A DNA stretch of 64,000 nucleotides from Alphaproteobacteria bacterium (GCA_018969015.1 JAGWZE010000009.1:45780-109779); one strand, 5' to 3'; shown: positions 35,765-45,925, counted from the first letter of the stretch. Numbers and translations are program-made. Notes: generated from the letters alone by a model not told the origin.

Positions 35765-35770
35765 CCTCCT
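35765..35770 (-). promoter_or_regulatory. Strong ribosome-binding site of rpsU
   Basis: On the minus strand AGGAGG is followed by 7 bases (ACGGGCC) and then CTG. This spacing supports CTG as the start rather than the following GTT codon, which would be 10 bases away. Confidence 0.7.
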
Positions 35771-36015
35771 GAAACCGAAAGCCGCCAACGGCCACGAAGG
35801 CAGAGGGCGTTCGCCCCCCGCCGTTCCGCCGTCGCCGAACTGCGCGAGCGCGCGAGATAGCAAAAGGCGGGCGCTGAGTCCACGGGGGCGGGGGTGGATT
35901 GCGCCGTTGAGCGACGGCGCTGCAGGCGGATGAGCCGCCGCGAGGCGGAGCCGGGCAAGTCCCCTGGGGCGCTTGGCCGCTTGGGCGGGGATCGTTCGGG
36001 CGCTAAGTTGCGCGC

Positions 36016-36681
36016 ATGACCACTGCGCCGCCGCCCTCCGCCGCCCTTCGTGACCGTCTCCTGGAAGCCATGCGCGAGGAGGCGGCGCGCCTGGGCTGGA
36101 CCCGCGCGGCGGTGCGCGCCGCGGCCAAAGCCGCGGGCCTGACCGAAGCCGAGGCGCATCTGGCCGCCCCGGGCGGGCCGCTGGAGCTTCTGGAGGCTTT
36201 TGCCGCCTGGGCGGACGAGGAGATGGCGCAGCGGCTCGCGGCGCTCGACCTCCCGCGCATGAAAATCCGGGAGAAGGTCACGGCGGCGATCCGCCTGCGC
36301 CTGGAGATCATCGATCCGTACCGGCACGCGGCGCGCCGGGGCGCGCGGGTTCTGGCGGTCCGGCGGCTTGCGCCGCTCGCGGCCCGGATGGGCTGGGCGA
36401 CGGCCGACCGCATCTGGCGCGCGCTCGGCGACACCAGCACGGACGGCAACTACTACTCCAAGCGGGCCATTCTCGCGGCGGTGCATGGCGCGGTGTTCGC
36501 CCGCTGGCTGCTCGATACGAGCCCCGGCTACGTGGACACGTGGTCGTTCCTCGATCGGCGGATCGAGAACGTCATGCAGTTCGAGAAGCTGAAAGCCCGG
36601 ACGGCGATGGCGGCGCTGGCGCCCCGCCTGGCGCTCGCCCGGCTGGCGCGTTGGCGGTACGGGGCGTCTGCGGGGGCGTAA
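36016..36681 (+). CDS. COQ9 family protein (ubiquinone biosynthesis)
   Basis: A 221-residue protein with TetR-like helical N-terminus ([17 protein letters not shown]) and the COQ9 signature [20 protein letters not shown] followed by [23 protein letters not shown]9 binds lipids and presents quinone intermediates to the hydroxylase COQ7/UbiF-like enzyme. It is common in alphaproteobacteria. It lies divergently from rpsU across a 258-base region with no other visible gene. Confidence 0.93.
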   Translation: MTTAPPPSAALRDRLLEAMREEAARLGWTRAAVRAAAKAAGLTEAEAHLAAPGGPLELLEAFAAWADEEMAQRLAALDLPRMKIREKVTAAIRLRLEIIDPYRHAARRGARVLAVRRLAPLAARMGWATADRIWRALGDTSTDGNYYSKRAILAAVHGAVFARWLLDTSPGYVDTWSFLDRRIENVMQFEKLKARTAMAALAPRLALARLARWRYGASAGA

Positions 36682-36724
36682 GCCGCACGGCGCGCGCGCG
36701 TGATCGCGGGCGTACATGCGAAAT

Positions 36725-36749
36725 CGGCCCGTCCCTTGCGGGCGGGCCG
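36725..36749. terminator. Hairpin between COQ9 and the HTH gene
   Basis: Stem CGGCCCGTCCC / GGGCGGGCCG with a TTGC loop and one bulge, between convergent genes. No T-run is present, so termination is plausible but not certain. Confidence 0.45.
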
Positions 36750-36798
36750 TCGCCTGAGGTCAAGATGCGGCGATCCCGGAGGATCGCGACGCGAAGTT

Positions 36799-36990
36799 TC
36801 AGTCCGCCGCGGCGGCGAAGTTGGCGTTCTCGTTCAAGAACCGTTCGAGATCCTTGACGGTGATCCGCCATTCACGCCCGAACTTGATCGCCCGCAACTT
36901 GCCGTGGCGGATCCAAGCCCGGATCGTGCTTTCCTTGACCTTCAGATGTTCGGCCGTCTCATGGACGGTCAACAGCGGCCTGTTCATCAT
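36799..36990 (-). CDS. Excisionase/MerR-like helix-turn-helix protein
   Basis: A 63-residue protein with a winged HTH of the excisionase family: TVHETAEHLKVKESTIRAWI (recognition region), then HGKLRAIKFGREWRITVKDLERFL. These proteins bind DNA as small regulators, with or without a phage. No integrase or other phage gene is near, so a chromosomal regulator or relic is more likely than an active excisionase. It lies downstream of purK. Confidence 0.85.
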   Translation of the reverse strand: MMNRPLLTVHETAEHLKVKESTIRAWIRHGKLRAIKFGREWRITVKDLERFLNENANFAAAAD

Positions 36991-37051
36991 CGGCCAACCC
37001 CTGGCTACAACATCTGCAGCTTAGACCCCTGCCCGCTGATTGGACAGAGAA

Positions 37052-37080
37052 ATCGTCCGCATCGTGGACGGTGCGACGAT
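37052..37080 (-). terminator. Possible hairpin after purK
   Basis: ATCGTCCGCA (37052-37061) can pair with TGCGACGAT (37072-37080) with one bulged C. It is 29 bases beyond the purK stop. There is no T-run. Confidence 0.3.
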
Positions 37081-37108
37081 CGGGCCGGAAACGCGCTAGA
37101 CGCGTTCG

Positions 37109-38200
37109 TCAACCGCCGTTTGACGACCGCAGGTTGGACAAAAGGGTCACATGGCCCATTTTTCGGCCCGGTCGGGCCTCGCGCTTCCCGTAAAGGTGCA
37201 CGGCGGCGCCGGGGGTTGCGGCATGCGCGCGCCAATCTGCCGCAGCGTCACCGATCAGGTTCAACATGCGAACGTCGGCAAACCGCGTGACGTCGCCGAG
37301 CGGCCAACCCGCCACCGCGCGGATCTGATTCTCGAACTGGCAGGCGATGCAGGCGTCCTGCGTCCAGTGGCCGGAATTGTGGACGCGCGGGGCCATTTCG
37401 TTCGCCAGCACGGCGCCGTCCGGCATCACGAAGAACTCGATGGCGAGCACGCCCACATAGTCGAGGGCGGCGAGCACGGCGCGGGTGGCGGCCACCGCCG
37501 CGGCGGTCGTGGCCGACGGCGCCTGCGCGGGAACGCGGGTTTCGGCCAGGATGCCGTCGGCATGGCGGTTCTCGCAGACGTCATAGACGGCGATCGCGCC
37601 ATCCGCCCCGCGCGCGGCGATGACGGAGATTTCGCGCTCGAACCGGGCCGCGGCTTCGAGGATCGCCGGCGCCGCGCCGATGGACGCCCACGCGGTCGCG
37701 GCGTCTGCGGGGCTGCGCACCCACGCCTGACCCTTGCCGTCATAGCCGAGCCGCCGCGTCTTCAGCAGGGCCGGCGCGCCGAGCGCGCCGAGGGCGGCGG
37801 GGATGTCATCGGGGCCATCGATGCGGCGGTGCGCGACGGTCGGCGCGCCGGCTTCGGTGAGGAACGCCTTCTCGAGAAGCCGGTCCTGCGCGACGGCGAG
37901 CGCGCGCGCGCCGGGGCGGACCACGGCGCCGGCCGCGACGAGCGCCTCGACGGTGGCGGCCGGCACGTTCTCGAATTCGAAGGTCACGACGTCCACGGCG
38001 CGCGCGAACGCGGCCAGCGCGGCGGTGTCGTCATAGGCGGCGCGCGTGCACCGGGCGGCGACGCGCGCGGCGGGGCTGTCATCCTCCGGCGTGAAGACGT
38101 GGACGTCGAAGCCGAGCTCGGCGGCGGCGAGCGCGAGCATGCGGCCGAGCTGACCACCGCCGAGAATCCCGATCGTCGCGCCCGGCGAAAGGACGGTCAC
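37109..38200 (-). CDS. purK: N5-carboxyaminoimidazole ribonucleotide synthase
   Basis: The 363-residue ATP-grasp enzyme begins with [21 protein letters not shown] and has [26 protein letters not shown] and [24 protein letters not shown] with the metal-binding residues. It makes N5-CAIR from AIR, ATP and bicarbonate in purine synthesis. GTG start at 38200 overlaps the purE stop (GTGA), so it is cotranslated with its partner. Confidence 0.95.
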   Translation of the reverse strand: MTVLSPGATIGILGGGQLGRMLALAAAELGFDVHVFTPEDDSPAARVAARCTRAAYDDTAALAAFARAVDVVTFEFENVPAATVEALVAAGAVVRPGARALAVAQDRLLEKAFLTEAGAPTVAHRRIDGPDDIPAALGALGAPALLKTRRLGYDGKGQAWVRSPADAATAWASIGAAPAILEAAARFEREISVIAARGADGAIAVYDVCENRHADGILAETRVPAQAPSATTAAAVAATRAVLAALDYVGVLAIEFFVMPDGAVLANEMAPRVHNSGHWTQDACIACQFENQIRAVAGWPLGDVTRFADVRMLNLIGDAAADWRAHAATPGAAVHLYGKREARPGRKMGHVTLLSNLRSSNGG

Positions 38201-38700
38201 GGATGATCCTCGGTCGGATCGAGCCCGACCGATTCGGTTTGCGCCGCGCGGAACGCGTCGAGCCGCGCCGCCAACGCCGAATCGGAGAGGGCGAGAATCG
38301 CCGCCGCGAGGAGCGCCGCATTGCCCGCGCCGGCGGCGCCGATGGCGAGCGTTCCCACAGGCACGCCCTTCGGCATCTGAACGATCGAAAGCAGGCTGTC
38401 GACGCCCGCGAGGACGGCGCTCTTCACCGGCACGCCCAGCACCGGCAAAGGCGTCATCGCCGCCGCCATGCCGGGCAGATGCGCGGCGCCGCCGGCCCCC
38501 GCAATGATCACTTTCAGGCCGCGATCGCGCGCCGTTTTTGCATAGGAAACAAGTCGATCCGGCGTGCGGTGCGCAGAGACGACCTGGCTTTCATAGGCGA
38601 TGCCGAGCGCGTCGAGCGTCTCCGCAGCGTGGCGCATCGTCTCCCAGTCGGAGCGGCTGCCCATGATGAGCCCCACGACGGGAGCGGCAGGCGTCGACAT
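38197..38700 (-). CDS. purE: 5-(carboxyamino)imidazole ribonucleotide mutase
   Basis: A 167-residue PurE with the conserved [53 protein letters not shown] and [15 protein letters not shown]. It converts N5-CAIR to CAIR and is the first gene of the purE-purK operon. Confidence 0.97.
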   Translation of the reverse strand: MSTPAAPVVGLIMGSRSDWETMRHAAETLDALGIAYESQVVSAHRTPDRLVSYAKTARDRGLKVIIAGAGGAAHLPGMAAAMTPLPVLGVPVKSAVLAGVDSLLSIVQMPKGVPVGTLAIGAAGAGNAALLAAAILALSDSALAARLDAFRAAQTESVGLDPTEDHP

Positions 38701-38809
38701 CGGAAATCCAGCCTCGCGAAACGAAGCGCCGCACTATAGAGCGGCGTCCCGGCCCGGCAAGCGCAGGGGGATTCACTCGGCGTTTACCACGGACGCGCAG
38801 GGTCATCGG

Positions 38810-39427
<618 letters not shown>

Positions 39428-39443
39428 GCCGCGCGGCCCGCGC

Positions 39444-39671
39444 CTAGGCGATGATGTCAGGCATCAGTTGGTCTTCGATCCACTGGATCTGATCGCGCAG
39501 CGTGAGCTTGCGCTTCTTGAGGCGCGCGATCTGCAGACCGTCGCCGCCGGCGTCCTGCAGCGCCAGGATCGCGCTGTCGAGGGCGCGGTGCTCTTCCCGC
39601 AGTTCGCCCAGCCGCGCGCGCAATTCGCGGACTTCCGGCGGGTCGTCGAAGCCTTCACTGTCGGCGGCCAT
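39444..39671 (-). CDS. YdcH/DUF465 family small protein
   Basis: A 75-residue, highly charged helical protein: ELRARLGELREEHRALDSAI, then QIARLKKRKLTLRDQIQWIE. The DUF465 hallmark LKKRKLxLKDxI is present. Its role is unknown. It forms a pair with the divergent YdcH gene at 39826-40002, an arrangement I recall from other Rhizobiales near purE. The stop is 16 bases from the GGDEF gene stop. Confidence 0.88.
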   Translation of the reverse strand: MAADSEGFDDPPEVRELRARLGELREEHRALDSAILALQDAGGDGLQIARLKKRKLTLRDQIQWIEDQLMPDIIA

Positions 39672-39825
39672 GCGGGCTCATCTCTCGAATTCGGGAGCGT
39701 CCAAATCTCACGGGACGGGCGCGGAGCGCAAGGTCAACGCCTACGAACCATGTAACACGAAGTGAGCGGACAGCCGCCCGGGACGATGATTGACTGGCCT
39801 TCGTCCGACCCGAAGGGAGGCCCAA

Positions 39826-40002
39826 ATGGCGCTTGAATCGCGGATTCGCGAGCTGGACAACCGTCACCGTGATCTCGACGTTGCGATCCAACAAGAGACG
39901 AAGCGACCCGCAACGGATGACGCTCGAATAGCTGCCCTCAAGCGCCAGAAGCTTCGAATCAAGGAAGAGCTCGAGACCCTTCGCGCCAAGCTGCGCCGTT
40001 AG
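39826..40002 (+). CDS. YdcH/DUF465 family small protein (second copy)
   Basis: A 58-residue helical protein with ESRIRELDNRHRDLDVAI and IAALKRQKLRIKEELETLRA, matching the DUF465 coiled hairpin. A strong GGGAGG site precedes the ATG at 39826. Its GC content is lower than the average of the window. It is divergent from the other copy across a 154-base intergenic stretch. Confidence 0.85.
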   Translation: MALESRIRELDNRHRDLDVAIQQETKRPATDDARIAALKRQKLRIKEELETLRAKLRR

Positions 40003-40145
40003 CAGGGCGATCGATCGCGCGCCTCACGGCCCCGTGAGGCGAGGGGCTTGGCCCCCCCCGCGCCGGCTGACGCCTGCGTCGGGCGATGGCCCCCTCGTGC
40101 GCGCCGCTGCTGGACGTGACGGCGCGCCGTGCGTGGTGCGGATGT

Positions 40146-40946
40146 TCAATACAGATCGCGCATTGCGGCGAAGGCGGCGTCGAGCTCGTCGATGCGGTCT
40201 TGCATGTCGTCGCGCAGATGGGCGTGCGTCGGGATGTAGAACAGCCCGCGCTCGAGCCCGGAGATCGCGCGCGCGGCGCAGGCTTCCGGCGTGATGAGTT
40301 GCGCTTCGAACGCGGCTTTGCGCGCCGGGTCCATGCCCTGTCCGAACCGGCCGCTGTCCATGGCGGCCCGGAACGGCTCGGTCAGCACGGGGCCCGGAAA
40401 CAGGAGGGCGGGCGCGAGGGGGCCACCGCGGAACTCTTCGCGCATCCACTCCACGAGGATCAGCAGCGCGTGCTTCGTCGCGGCGTATGGGCCGAGCCGC
40501 ATCTCGCGCACGGCGTCCGGCAGGCTCAGGCTGTTTTCCGAGGCGGTGAAAAGGATCCGCCCGGCATGGTTTTGGGCGGCGAGCTGCGCCGCGTAGGTCT
40601 GCGCGACGCTGAGCGCGCTCCGGAAGTTCACGGCGAACAGCAGTTCGAGATTGGCGTCGGTCGTCGCGAGGACGGCCTTGTTGCGCCCGATTCCGGCATT
40701 GGAGCAGACAAGGTCGATCGGGCCGTGGGTCGCCGCGGCGGCGGCGAACATCGCCTCGACCTGGCCGCGGTCGGCCACGTCGCAGGTCACCGGCGTTGCG
40801 CCGAGGGCCCCGGCGACGGCCGCCAAGCCCTCGGCGTTGACGTCCGCGATGGTGAGGCGGGCGCCGCGATCGGTAAAAGCGGCGGCGAGAGCCCGGCCGA
40901 TGCCGGAGGCCGCGCCGGTGACGAGCACGTGTTTGTCGGTCCACAT
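40146..40946 (-). CDS. SDR-family oxidoreductase
   Basis: A 266-residue short-chain dehydrogenase with cofactor motif VTGAASGIGRALAAAF, NAG in VCSNAGIGRNKAV, and catalytic Y-x3-K in GPYAATKHALL. The middle strand IADVNAEGL carries an Asp that favours NAD(H). Substrate unknown. It is a single gene between the YdcH pair and rpoH. Confidence 0.88.
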   Translation of the reverse strand: MWTDKHVLVTGAASGIGRALAAAFTDRGARLTIADVNAEGLAAVAGALGATPVTCDVADRGQVEAMFAAAAATHGPIDLVCSNAGIGRNKAVLATTDANLELLFAVNFRSALSVAQTYAAQLAAQNHAGRILFTASENSLSLPDAVREMRLGPYAATKHALLILVEWMREEFRGGPLAPALLFPGPVLTEPFRAAMDSGRFGQGMDPARKAAFEAQLITPEACAARAISGLERGLFYIPTHAHLRDDMQDRIDELDAAFAAMRDLY

Positions 40947-41108
40947 GGGCCGAGCATGCGCGCGTTCTCAGCGTGGTGGAAGCGGCCCCGTGCGACGGCG
41001 TGGCGCGAGCGGCAGTGACCGCGCGCGAGCCCCGCCGGTCCCGCGTGCAGGAATCGGCTCAGGCCGGGGTCGCGACCGCGGGCGTTGACCGCGCGCGCGA
41101 CGGCGTTC

Positions 41109-42008
41109 TTACGCGTCCTCGGGCTGCATCATGCCTTTGGCGAGCGCGGCGTCCCGCATCGCCTTCTGCAGCTTCTCGAACGCGCGGACCTCGATCTGGC
41201 GCACCCGCTCGCGGCTGACGCCATACTCTTTCGAGAGATCCTCGAGCGTGGCGGGTTCGTCCTTCAGGCGCCGCTCCCGGATGATGTGGCGCTCGCGCTC
41301 GGAGAGCGTCGCCATCGCCGCGTTGAGCAGGCCCATGCGGGCGTCGAACTCTTCCGAGTTCGCGACGGAGGTTTCCTGGCTTTCGCTGGTGTCGTCCGTC
41401 AGCCAGTCCTGCCATTCGGCGTCGCCTTCCACGCCGACGGGCGCGTTGAGGCTGGCGTCCGGGCCGGCGAGGCGGCGGTTCATTTGCACGACGTCGTCGT
41501 CGGTCACGGCGAGCTTGTGCGCGATCGCCTTCACCTGCTCGGGGCGCAGATCGCCTTCCTCGAGGGCGGCCATCTCGCCCTTGAGGCGACGGAGATTGAA
41601 GAACAGCTTCTTCTGCGCCGCCGTGGTGCCCATTTTCACGAGCGACCAGGAGCGGAGGATGTACTCCTGGATGGCCGCGCGGATCCACCACATCGCATAG
41701 GTCGCGAGGCGGAAGCCCTTTTCCGGCTCGAACTTCTTCACGGCCTGCATGAGGCCGACATTGCCCTCGCTGATGACCTCGCCGATCGGCAGGCCATAGC
41801 CGCGATAGCCCATGGCGATCTTCGCCACGAGGCGCAGGTGCGAGGTGACCAGCTTATGGGCGGCCTGGGTGTCGCCATGCTCGCGCCAGCGCTTGGCGAG
41901 CATGTATTCCTCGTCCTTGGCGAGCATGGGGAATTTGCGGATCTCCTGGAGATACCGCTGCAGCCCGTGTTCGGGCGAGAGAGCGACCGTGAGCGCCGTG
42001 GAGGCCAT
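41109..42008 (-). CDS. rpoH: RNA polymerase heat-shock sigma factor RpoH
   Basis: A 299-residue sigma-32 protein. Region 2 has SEGNVGLMQAVKKFEPEKGFRLATYAMWWIRAAIQEYI (split here between residues about 68 and 105), the RpoH box is QKKLFFNLRRLK, and region 4 is VSRERVRQIEVRAFEKLQ. It directs transcription of chaperone and protease genes. The ATG at 42008 has GAGGGG 9 bases upstream; an ATG at 42017 would have no space for the site. rpoH and an rluD-like gene are often adjacent in Rhizobiales, and here a toxin-antitoxin pair separates them. Confidence 0.95.
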   Translation of the reverse strand: MASTALTVALSPEHGLQRYLQEIRKFPMLAKDEEYMLAKRWREHGDTQAAHKLVTSHLRLVAKIAMGYRGYGLPIGEVISEGNVGLMQAVKKFEPEKGFRLATYAMWWIRAAIQEYILRSWSLVKMGTTAAQKKLFFNLRRLKGEMAALEEGDLRPEQVKAIAHKLAVTDDDVVQMNRRLAGPDASLNAPVGVEGDAEWQDWLTDDTSESQETSVANSEEFDARMGLLNAAMATLSERERHIIRERRLKDEPATLEDLSKEYGVSRERVRQIEVRAFEKLQKAMRDAALAKGMMQPEDA

Positions 42009-42269
42009 GTTCTTCATCCCCTCGAGCCCGCCCGCGCGAGGCCCGACAGCCGTTACTACGCGCCATCGGACCGCCCGGTTGCGAGCGGCTCGCATCCTTA
42101 TATGGCGCGCCGTCAAGACCCGCTGGCCAGAGGCCGCGGTGCGCGCTGAGCCGGATGCGAACGTAAAGAGAACATACACGGCGGCTTTGGCGGAAACAAG
42201 GCGAGGGGCGTCCACCAATCTGGGTTCGGCGTGTTGGCGGCGACGCGCTCGGCGCCTATGGTTTGGGGT

Positions 42270-42473
42270 ATGCCCCGGTCTCCTGTCAGCCGATCCAGCG
42301 ACATCATGGGCGGCGAGCCCGTGTTCACCGGCACGCGTGTGCCGGTCCAGATCCTGTTCGAGCATTTGGACGCTGGCGACACGATCGACGACTTCCTGGA
42401 AGGTTTTCCATCCGTCGATCGGGACGACGTCCTTGCCGTGCTCGCCATCCGCGCGGCATCACCGGCGTCGTGA
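42270..42473 (+). CDS. DUF433 antitoxin-like protein
   Basis: A 67-residue DUF433 protein with the signature IMGGEPVFTGTRVPVQILFE, then HLDAGDTIDDFLEGFPSVDR. DUF433 proteins are DNA-binding antitoxin-like partners of PIN-type toxins. The ATG at 42270 gives a complete family-length product; other in-frame starts at 42231 and 42258 lack a clear ribosome site. It overlaps the downstream toxin gene by GTGA. Confidence 0.87.
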   Translation: MPRSPVSRSSDIMGGEPVFTGTRVPVQILFEHLDAGDTIDDFLEGFPSVDRDDVLAVLAIRAASPAS

Positions 42474-42793
42474 GGGTCTATCTCGATGAGTGCATCGACT
42501 GGCGGTTTGCGCGCGCGCTGAGAGGCCATCAGGTTGAAACGGCGCGAAGTCTTGGCTGGACCGGGCTTCGCAACGGGGTGTTGCTGGCTCGCGCCGCCGC
42601 GGTGTTCGACGTGTTCATTACCGTCGACCAGAACATTCAGCACCAGCACGATCTGCAAACATTCGCTGTCGCGGTGATCGTGGTCCGCGCGCGCACCAAT
42701 CGTTTGGCGGACATGCTTGCGCTGGCGCCCGATGTGCTCGCGGCATTGCCGAACGCGCCCCAGGGCGCGGTGACATTGGTGGCCAGCCTCTAG
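42470..42793 (+). CDS. DUF5615 PIN-like toxin
   Basis: A 107-residue PIN-like protein with conserved acidic positions in VYLDECIDWRFARAL and VFITVDQNIQHQHDL. The class is related to the Mut7-C/VapC fold and is thought to cleave RNA. The GTG start at 42470 overlaps the DUF433 stop, so antitoxin and toxin are translated together. The pair is on the opposite strand from rpoH and the pseudouridine synthase flanking it. A stop 2 bases from the neighbour shows compact packing. Confidence 0.87.
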   Translation: MRVYLDECIDWRFARALRGHQVETARSLGWTGLRNGVLLARAAAVFDVFITVDQNIQHQHDLQTFAVAVIVVRARTNRLADMLALAPDVLAALPNAPQGAVTLVASL

Positions 42794-42794
42794 C

Positions 42795-43877
42795 TCAAAC
42801 CCGCCGCAGCGCCGCCAATAACCCCTGAATGTCGGCCGGCAGCGGGCTTTCGAAGCGGTGCGCCGCGCCGGTGACGGGGTGGGTGAAGCCGAGCACGGCG
42901 GCGTGGAGCGCCTGGCGGGGGAAGGCGGCGGCGGCCTCTTTCGCGGCGTCGACCGCGGGGCCGGCGCCCTCGATCTTGAGCCCGCGGAACTTGCCGTAGA
43001 GCGGATCGCCCAGAAGCGGCGCGCCGAGATGGGCGAGGTGGGCGCGGATCTGGTGCGTGCGGCCGGTTTCGAGGCGGCATTCCACCAGGGCCGCGGCCGG
43101 GTGGCCGATCGGCGCGCCGGCGAGATGGCCGAAGGTCTCGACGAGCCAATAGTGCGTGACGGCGCGCTTGCCCGCCTCGCTGCGCGGATCGCGCACGACG
43201 GCCATCTTGCGCCGGTCGTCGCCGGAGCGGGCGAGGCGCGTCTCGATCGTGCCCGAGCGCGCGGGCGGCGCGCCGCGGGTGACGGCGAAATAGGCGCGCT
43301 CGATGGTGTGTTTGGCGAACTGTGCGGCGAGACCCGTGTGTGTGACGTCGTCTTTGGCGACGACGACGAGCCCGGTCGTGTCCTTGTCGATGCGGTGGAC
43401 GATGCCGGGGCGCGCAACGCCGCCGACGCCGGAGAGCCCGCCGCGACAATGGTGCAGCAGCGCATGCACGAGCGTGCCGCGCATGGCGCCGGGGGCTGGA
43501 TGCATCGCCATGCCCGCGGCCTTGTCGATGACGACGAGGTGCGCGTCCTCGAACACGATGGCGAGCGGGATGTTCTCCGGCTCCGGCGCGGCCGGCTCGG
43601 GCGGCGGCAGGCGTAGGGCGTAGAGGCCCGGGCGGGTCTTTTCGGAGGCGGCGGTGACGGGCGCGCCGTCACGCGTGAGGCGGCCCTGGCCGATCAGCCC
43701 CTGGATGCGCGCGCGGGACAGATCAGGGAAGGCGCGGGCGAGGAAGGCGTCGATGCGCGTCCCGGCTTCCGCGGCGTCGCACGCGGCGGTGCGCACGTCG
43801 CCGGCGGCGGATGGCGCGCCGCGCCCGGCCTCGTCATCGGGCGGTGCGTCATCGAGGAGGTCGTCGTCGGCGTCCAT
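42795..43877 (-). CDS. RluA/RluD-family 23S rRNA pseudouridine synthase
   Basis: The 360-residue enzyme has an S4 RNA-binding domain (RIDAFLARAFPDLSRARIQG, about 37-57) and a catalytic domain with the aspartate in HRIDKDTTGLVVVAK. The NNxxG-like ligand region TGRTHQIRAHLAHLGAPLLG is intact. It probably makes the pseudouridines in helix 69 or nearby 23S sites. An acidic N-terminal tail (DDDLLDDAPPDDEAG) is unusually long. rpoH lies downstream on the same strand after the toxin-antitoxin insert. Confidence 0.92.
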   Translation of the reverse strand: MDADDDLLDDAPPDDEAGRGAPSAAGDVRTAACDAAEAGTRIDAFLARAFPDLSRARIQGLIGQGRLTRDGAPVTAASEKTRPGLYALRLPPPEPAAPEPENIPLAIVFEDAHLVVIDKAAGMAMHPAPGAMRGTLVHALLHHCRGGLSGVGGVARPGIVHRIDKDTTGLVVVAKDDVTHTGLAAQFAKHTIERAYFAVTRGAPPARSGTIETRLARSGDDRRKMAVVRDPRSEAGKRAVTHYWLVETFGHLAGAPIGHPAAALVECRLETGRTHQIRAHLAHLGAPLLGDPLYGKFRGLKIEGAGPAVDAAKEAAAAFPRQALHAAVLGFTHPVTGAAHRFESPLPADIQGLLAALRRV

Positions 43878-44031
43878 CGCGACGGGCTACGCGGGCGCGG
43901 CGGGAAAATCCAGCGCGGCGCGCGGGCTTCGGCGCAAGCGATGTCTTCAAGGCGACACCGCGAACGCGTAGAACCTCCGGAAACGCCGTCGCCAGACCCA
44001 AGGGGGCGGCTCGAAATTTCGGGGAGGCTCC

Positions 44032-45870
44032 ATGTTCAAGACGGATTTGACGCGCCGCGGCGCATTCGGCGCCGCGCTCGCGGCCGGCACGGCGGCGGCC
44101 TGCGCGCCCACGCGCGCCACCGCCTATGAAGGCTCGGCGCGCTTCGTCCATGGCGTCGCCTCCGGCGATCCGCGCCGCGACGCCGTCGTGATCTGGACGC
44201 GCGTCACGCCGGAGACGGCCGGGCCGGCCCCGGTGCGCTGGATCGTGGCGAGCGACCCCAAGCTGCGGCGCGTGGTGGCGAGCGGGGAGGTCGTGACCGA
44301 CGACTCCCGCGACTACACGGTGAAGGTCGACGTCGCTGGCCTGAAGCCGGGACGCACGTACCACTACGGCTTCGTCGTCGGCAAAGAGCGCTCGCCGGTG
44401 GGCGTTGCGAAGACGCTGCCGGAAGGCGGTGTCGAAAGCGTCAAGTTCGCTGTCGTGTCGTGCTCGAACTATCCGTTCGGCTATTTCAACGGCTACAAGT
44501 CGATCGCCGAGACGCCGGGCCTCGACGCCGTGCTGCATCTCGGCGACTACATCTACGAGTACGGCATGGACGGCTATGGCGGCGACGTCGGCGCCAAGAT
44601 CGGCCGCGTGTCCGAGCCGCCGCACGAGATCGTGTCGCTGGCGGACTATCGCGCCCGCTTCTCGCAGTACCGGCGCGATCCGGATCTGCAGGCCGCGCAC
44701 GCCGCCGCGCCCTGGATCACGATCTGGGACGACCACGAGACCACGAACGACTCCTGGAAGAAGGGCGCGCAGAACCATCAGCCCTCGGAAGGCGACTGGG
44801 AGGAGCGCAAGCGCGCCGCACTGCAGGCCTATTTCGAATGGATGCCGATCCGTGATCCCGTCGCCGGCCGGCCGTGGGAAGCGATCAACCGCACGTTCCA
44901 GTACGCCGATCTCGTCACGCTCGTGATGATCGAGACGCGGCTGCTCGCGCGCGACGAGCAGCTCGACTACGCGAAGGATATGACGCTCGCGACGACGACG
45001 TGGGACGTCTCGGCGAAGCCGCCGAAACCCGTCGCCCCGGGCATGCCCGCGCCCGCAGGCGCGGTGACGCGGCCGACGCCGTTCGACGTCTCCTCGGGCC
45101 AGCCGACGCCGATCCTCGACTGGGCGAAAGTGCAGGCGATCGATCCCGCCAAGCCGCCGCCGGGCGTGATGTTCCTGCCCGATATCGCCGCCTTCAAGGC
45201 GCGGCTCGGCGATCCCATGCGGCAGATCCTCGGGGCGCAACAGGAAGCGTGGCTTTCGGAACAACTGGGCAAGTCCGCGGCGGCGAAGACGACGTGGCGG
45301 CTGATCGGCAACCAGGTGATCATGGCCCGCGTCGACGCGCCGGACATGAGCGGCTTGCCGGAGCCGGTGGTCGCGCAGGTCGAAAAGATCTTCCCGCCGA
45401 TCCGCAAGTTCCTGCAGCTCACGAAGCTCGGCCTGCCGATGAATCTCGACGCCTGGGACGGCTATCCGGCGCAGCGCGATCGCGTGCTCGACGCGTTCGG
45501 CCGCCTGTCGCCGAATACGCTCGTGGTGACGGGCGACACGCACTCGGCCTGGGCCAACGAGCTGCAGGCGACGCCGGGCGGCAAACGCGTGGGCGTCGAG
45601 TTCGGCACGACGTCGATCACGTCGCCGGGCTTCGGCGACATCTTCGCCGGCGTCGATCTCGGCGGCGCCATCATGGCCAAGAACCCGGTCGTGAAATGGA
45701 CCGATCAGCTCGCCCGCGGCTACCTGCTTCTGACGATCTCCAAGTCGGAGGCCCGCGCCGAGTTCATGAAGGTCTCCACGATCCTCTCGCGCGACTACAA
45801 GATCGAGAAGGAAGCGGCGTTCAAGGTCGCCGCGCAGGCCACCGGCACGGGCGCCATCGAGAAGGCGTGA
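44032..45870 (+). CDS. phoD: Alkaline phosphatase D family protein
   Basis: A 612-residue PhoD-type phosphatase/phosphodiesterase with Tat signal LTRRGAFGAALAAGTAAACA. After a fibronectin-like N-terminal domain (HGVASGDPRRDAVVIWTRV), the metallophosphatase core has LGDYIYEYG, IWDDHETTNDSWKKGAQNH and VVTGDTHSAW. It would release phosphate from organic esters in the periplasm with calcium and iron as cofactors. An extra region about residues 325-375, rich in Pro and Ala, lengthens it beyond typical family members. No Pho box was recognised in the 150 bases upstream. Confidence 0.92.
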   Translation: MFKTDLTRRGAFGAALAAGTAAACAPTRATAYEGSARFVHGVASGDPRRDAVVIWTRVTPETAGPAPVRWIVASDPKLRRVVASGEVVTDDSRDYTVKVDVAGLKPGRTYHYGFVVGKERSPVGVAKTLPEGGVESVKFAVVSCSNYPFGYFNGYKSIAETPGLDAVLHLGDYIYEYGMDGYGGDVGAKIGRVSEPPHEIVSLADYRARFSQYRRDPDLQAAHAAAPWITIWDDHETTNDSWKKGAQNHQPSEGDWEERKRAALQAYFEWMPIRDPVAGRPWEAINRTFQYADLVTLVMIETRLLARDEQLDYAKDMTLATTTWDVSAKPPKPVAPGMPAPAGAVTRPTPFDVSSGQPTPILDWAKVQAIDPAKPPPGVMFLPDIAAFKARLGDPMRQILGAQQEAWLSEQLGKSAAAKTTWRLIGNQVIMARVDAPDMSGLPEPVVAQVEKIFPPIRKFLQLTKLGLPMNLDAWDGYPAQRDRVLDAFGRLSPNTLVVTGDTHSAWANELQATPGGKRVGVEFGTTSITSPGFGDIFAGVDLGGAIMAKNPVVKWTDQLARGYLLLTISKSEARAEFMKVSTILSRDYKIEKEAAFKVAAQATGTGAIEKA

Positions 45871-45925
45871 GGGGAGCGGACCTGACGGTAGAACGCTTGA
45901 GCGGCGATCGCCCGCGCGTCGCGCC

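Noticed and set aside
36799..36990. Excisionase-like HTH as a sign of a prophage
   Set aside because: No integrase, capsid or att-type repeat nearby; neighbours are housekeeping genes (purK, COQ9).
42009..42140. Sigma-32 promoter for rpoH (CTTGAC then CCATATAAGG on the minus strand)
   Set aside because: The two elements are only about 8 bases apart, too close for a sigma-32 or sigma-70 promoter.
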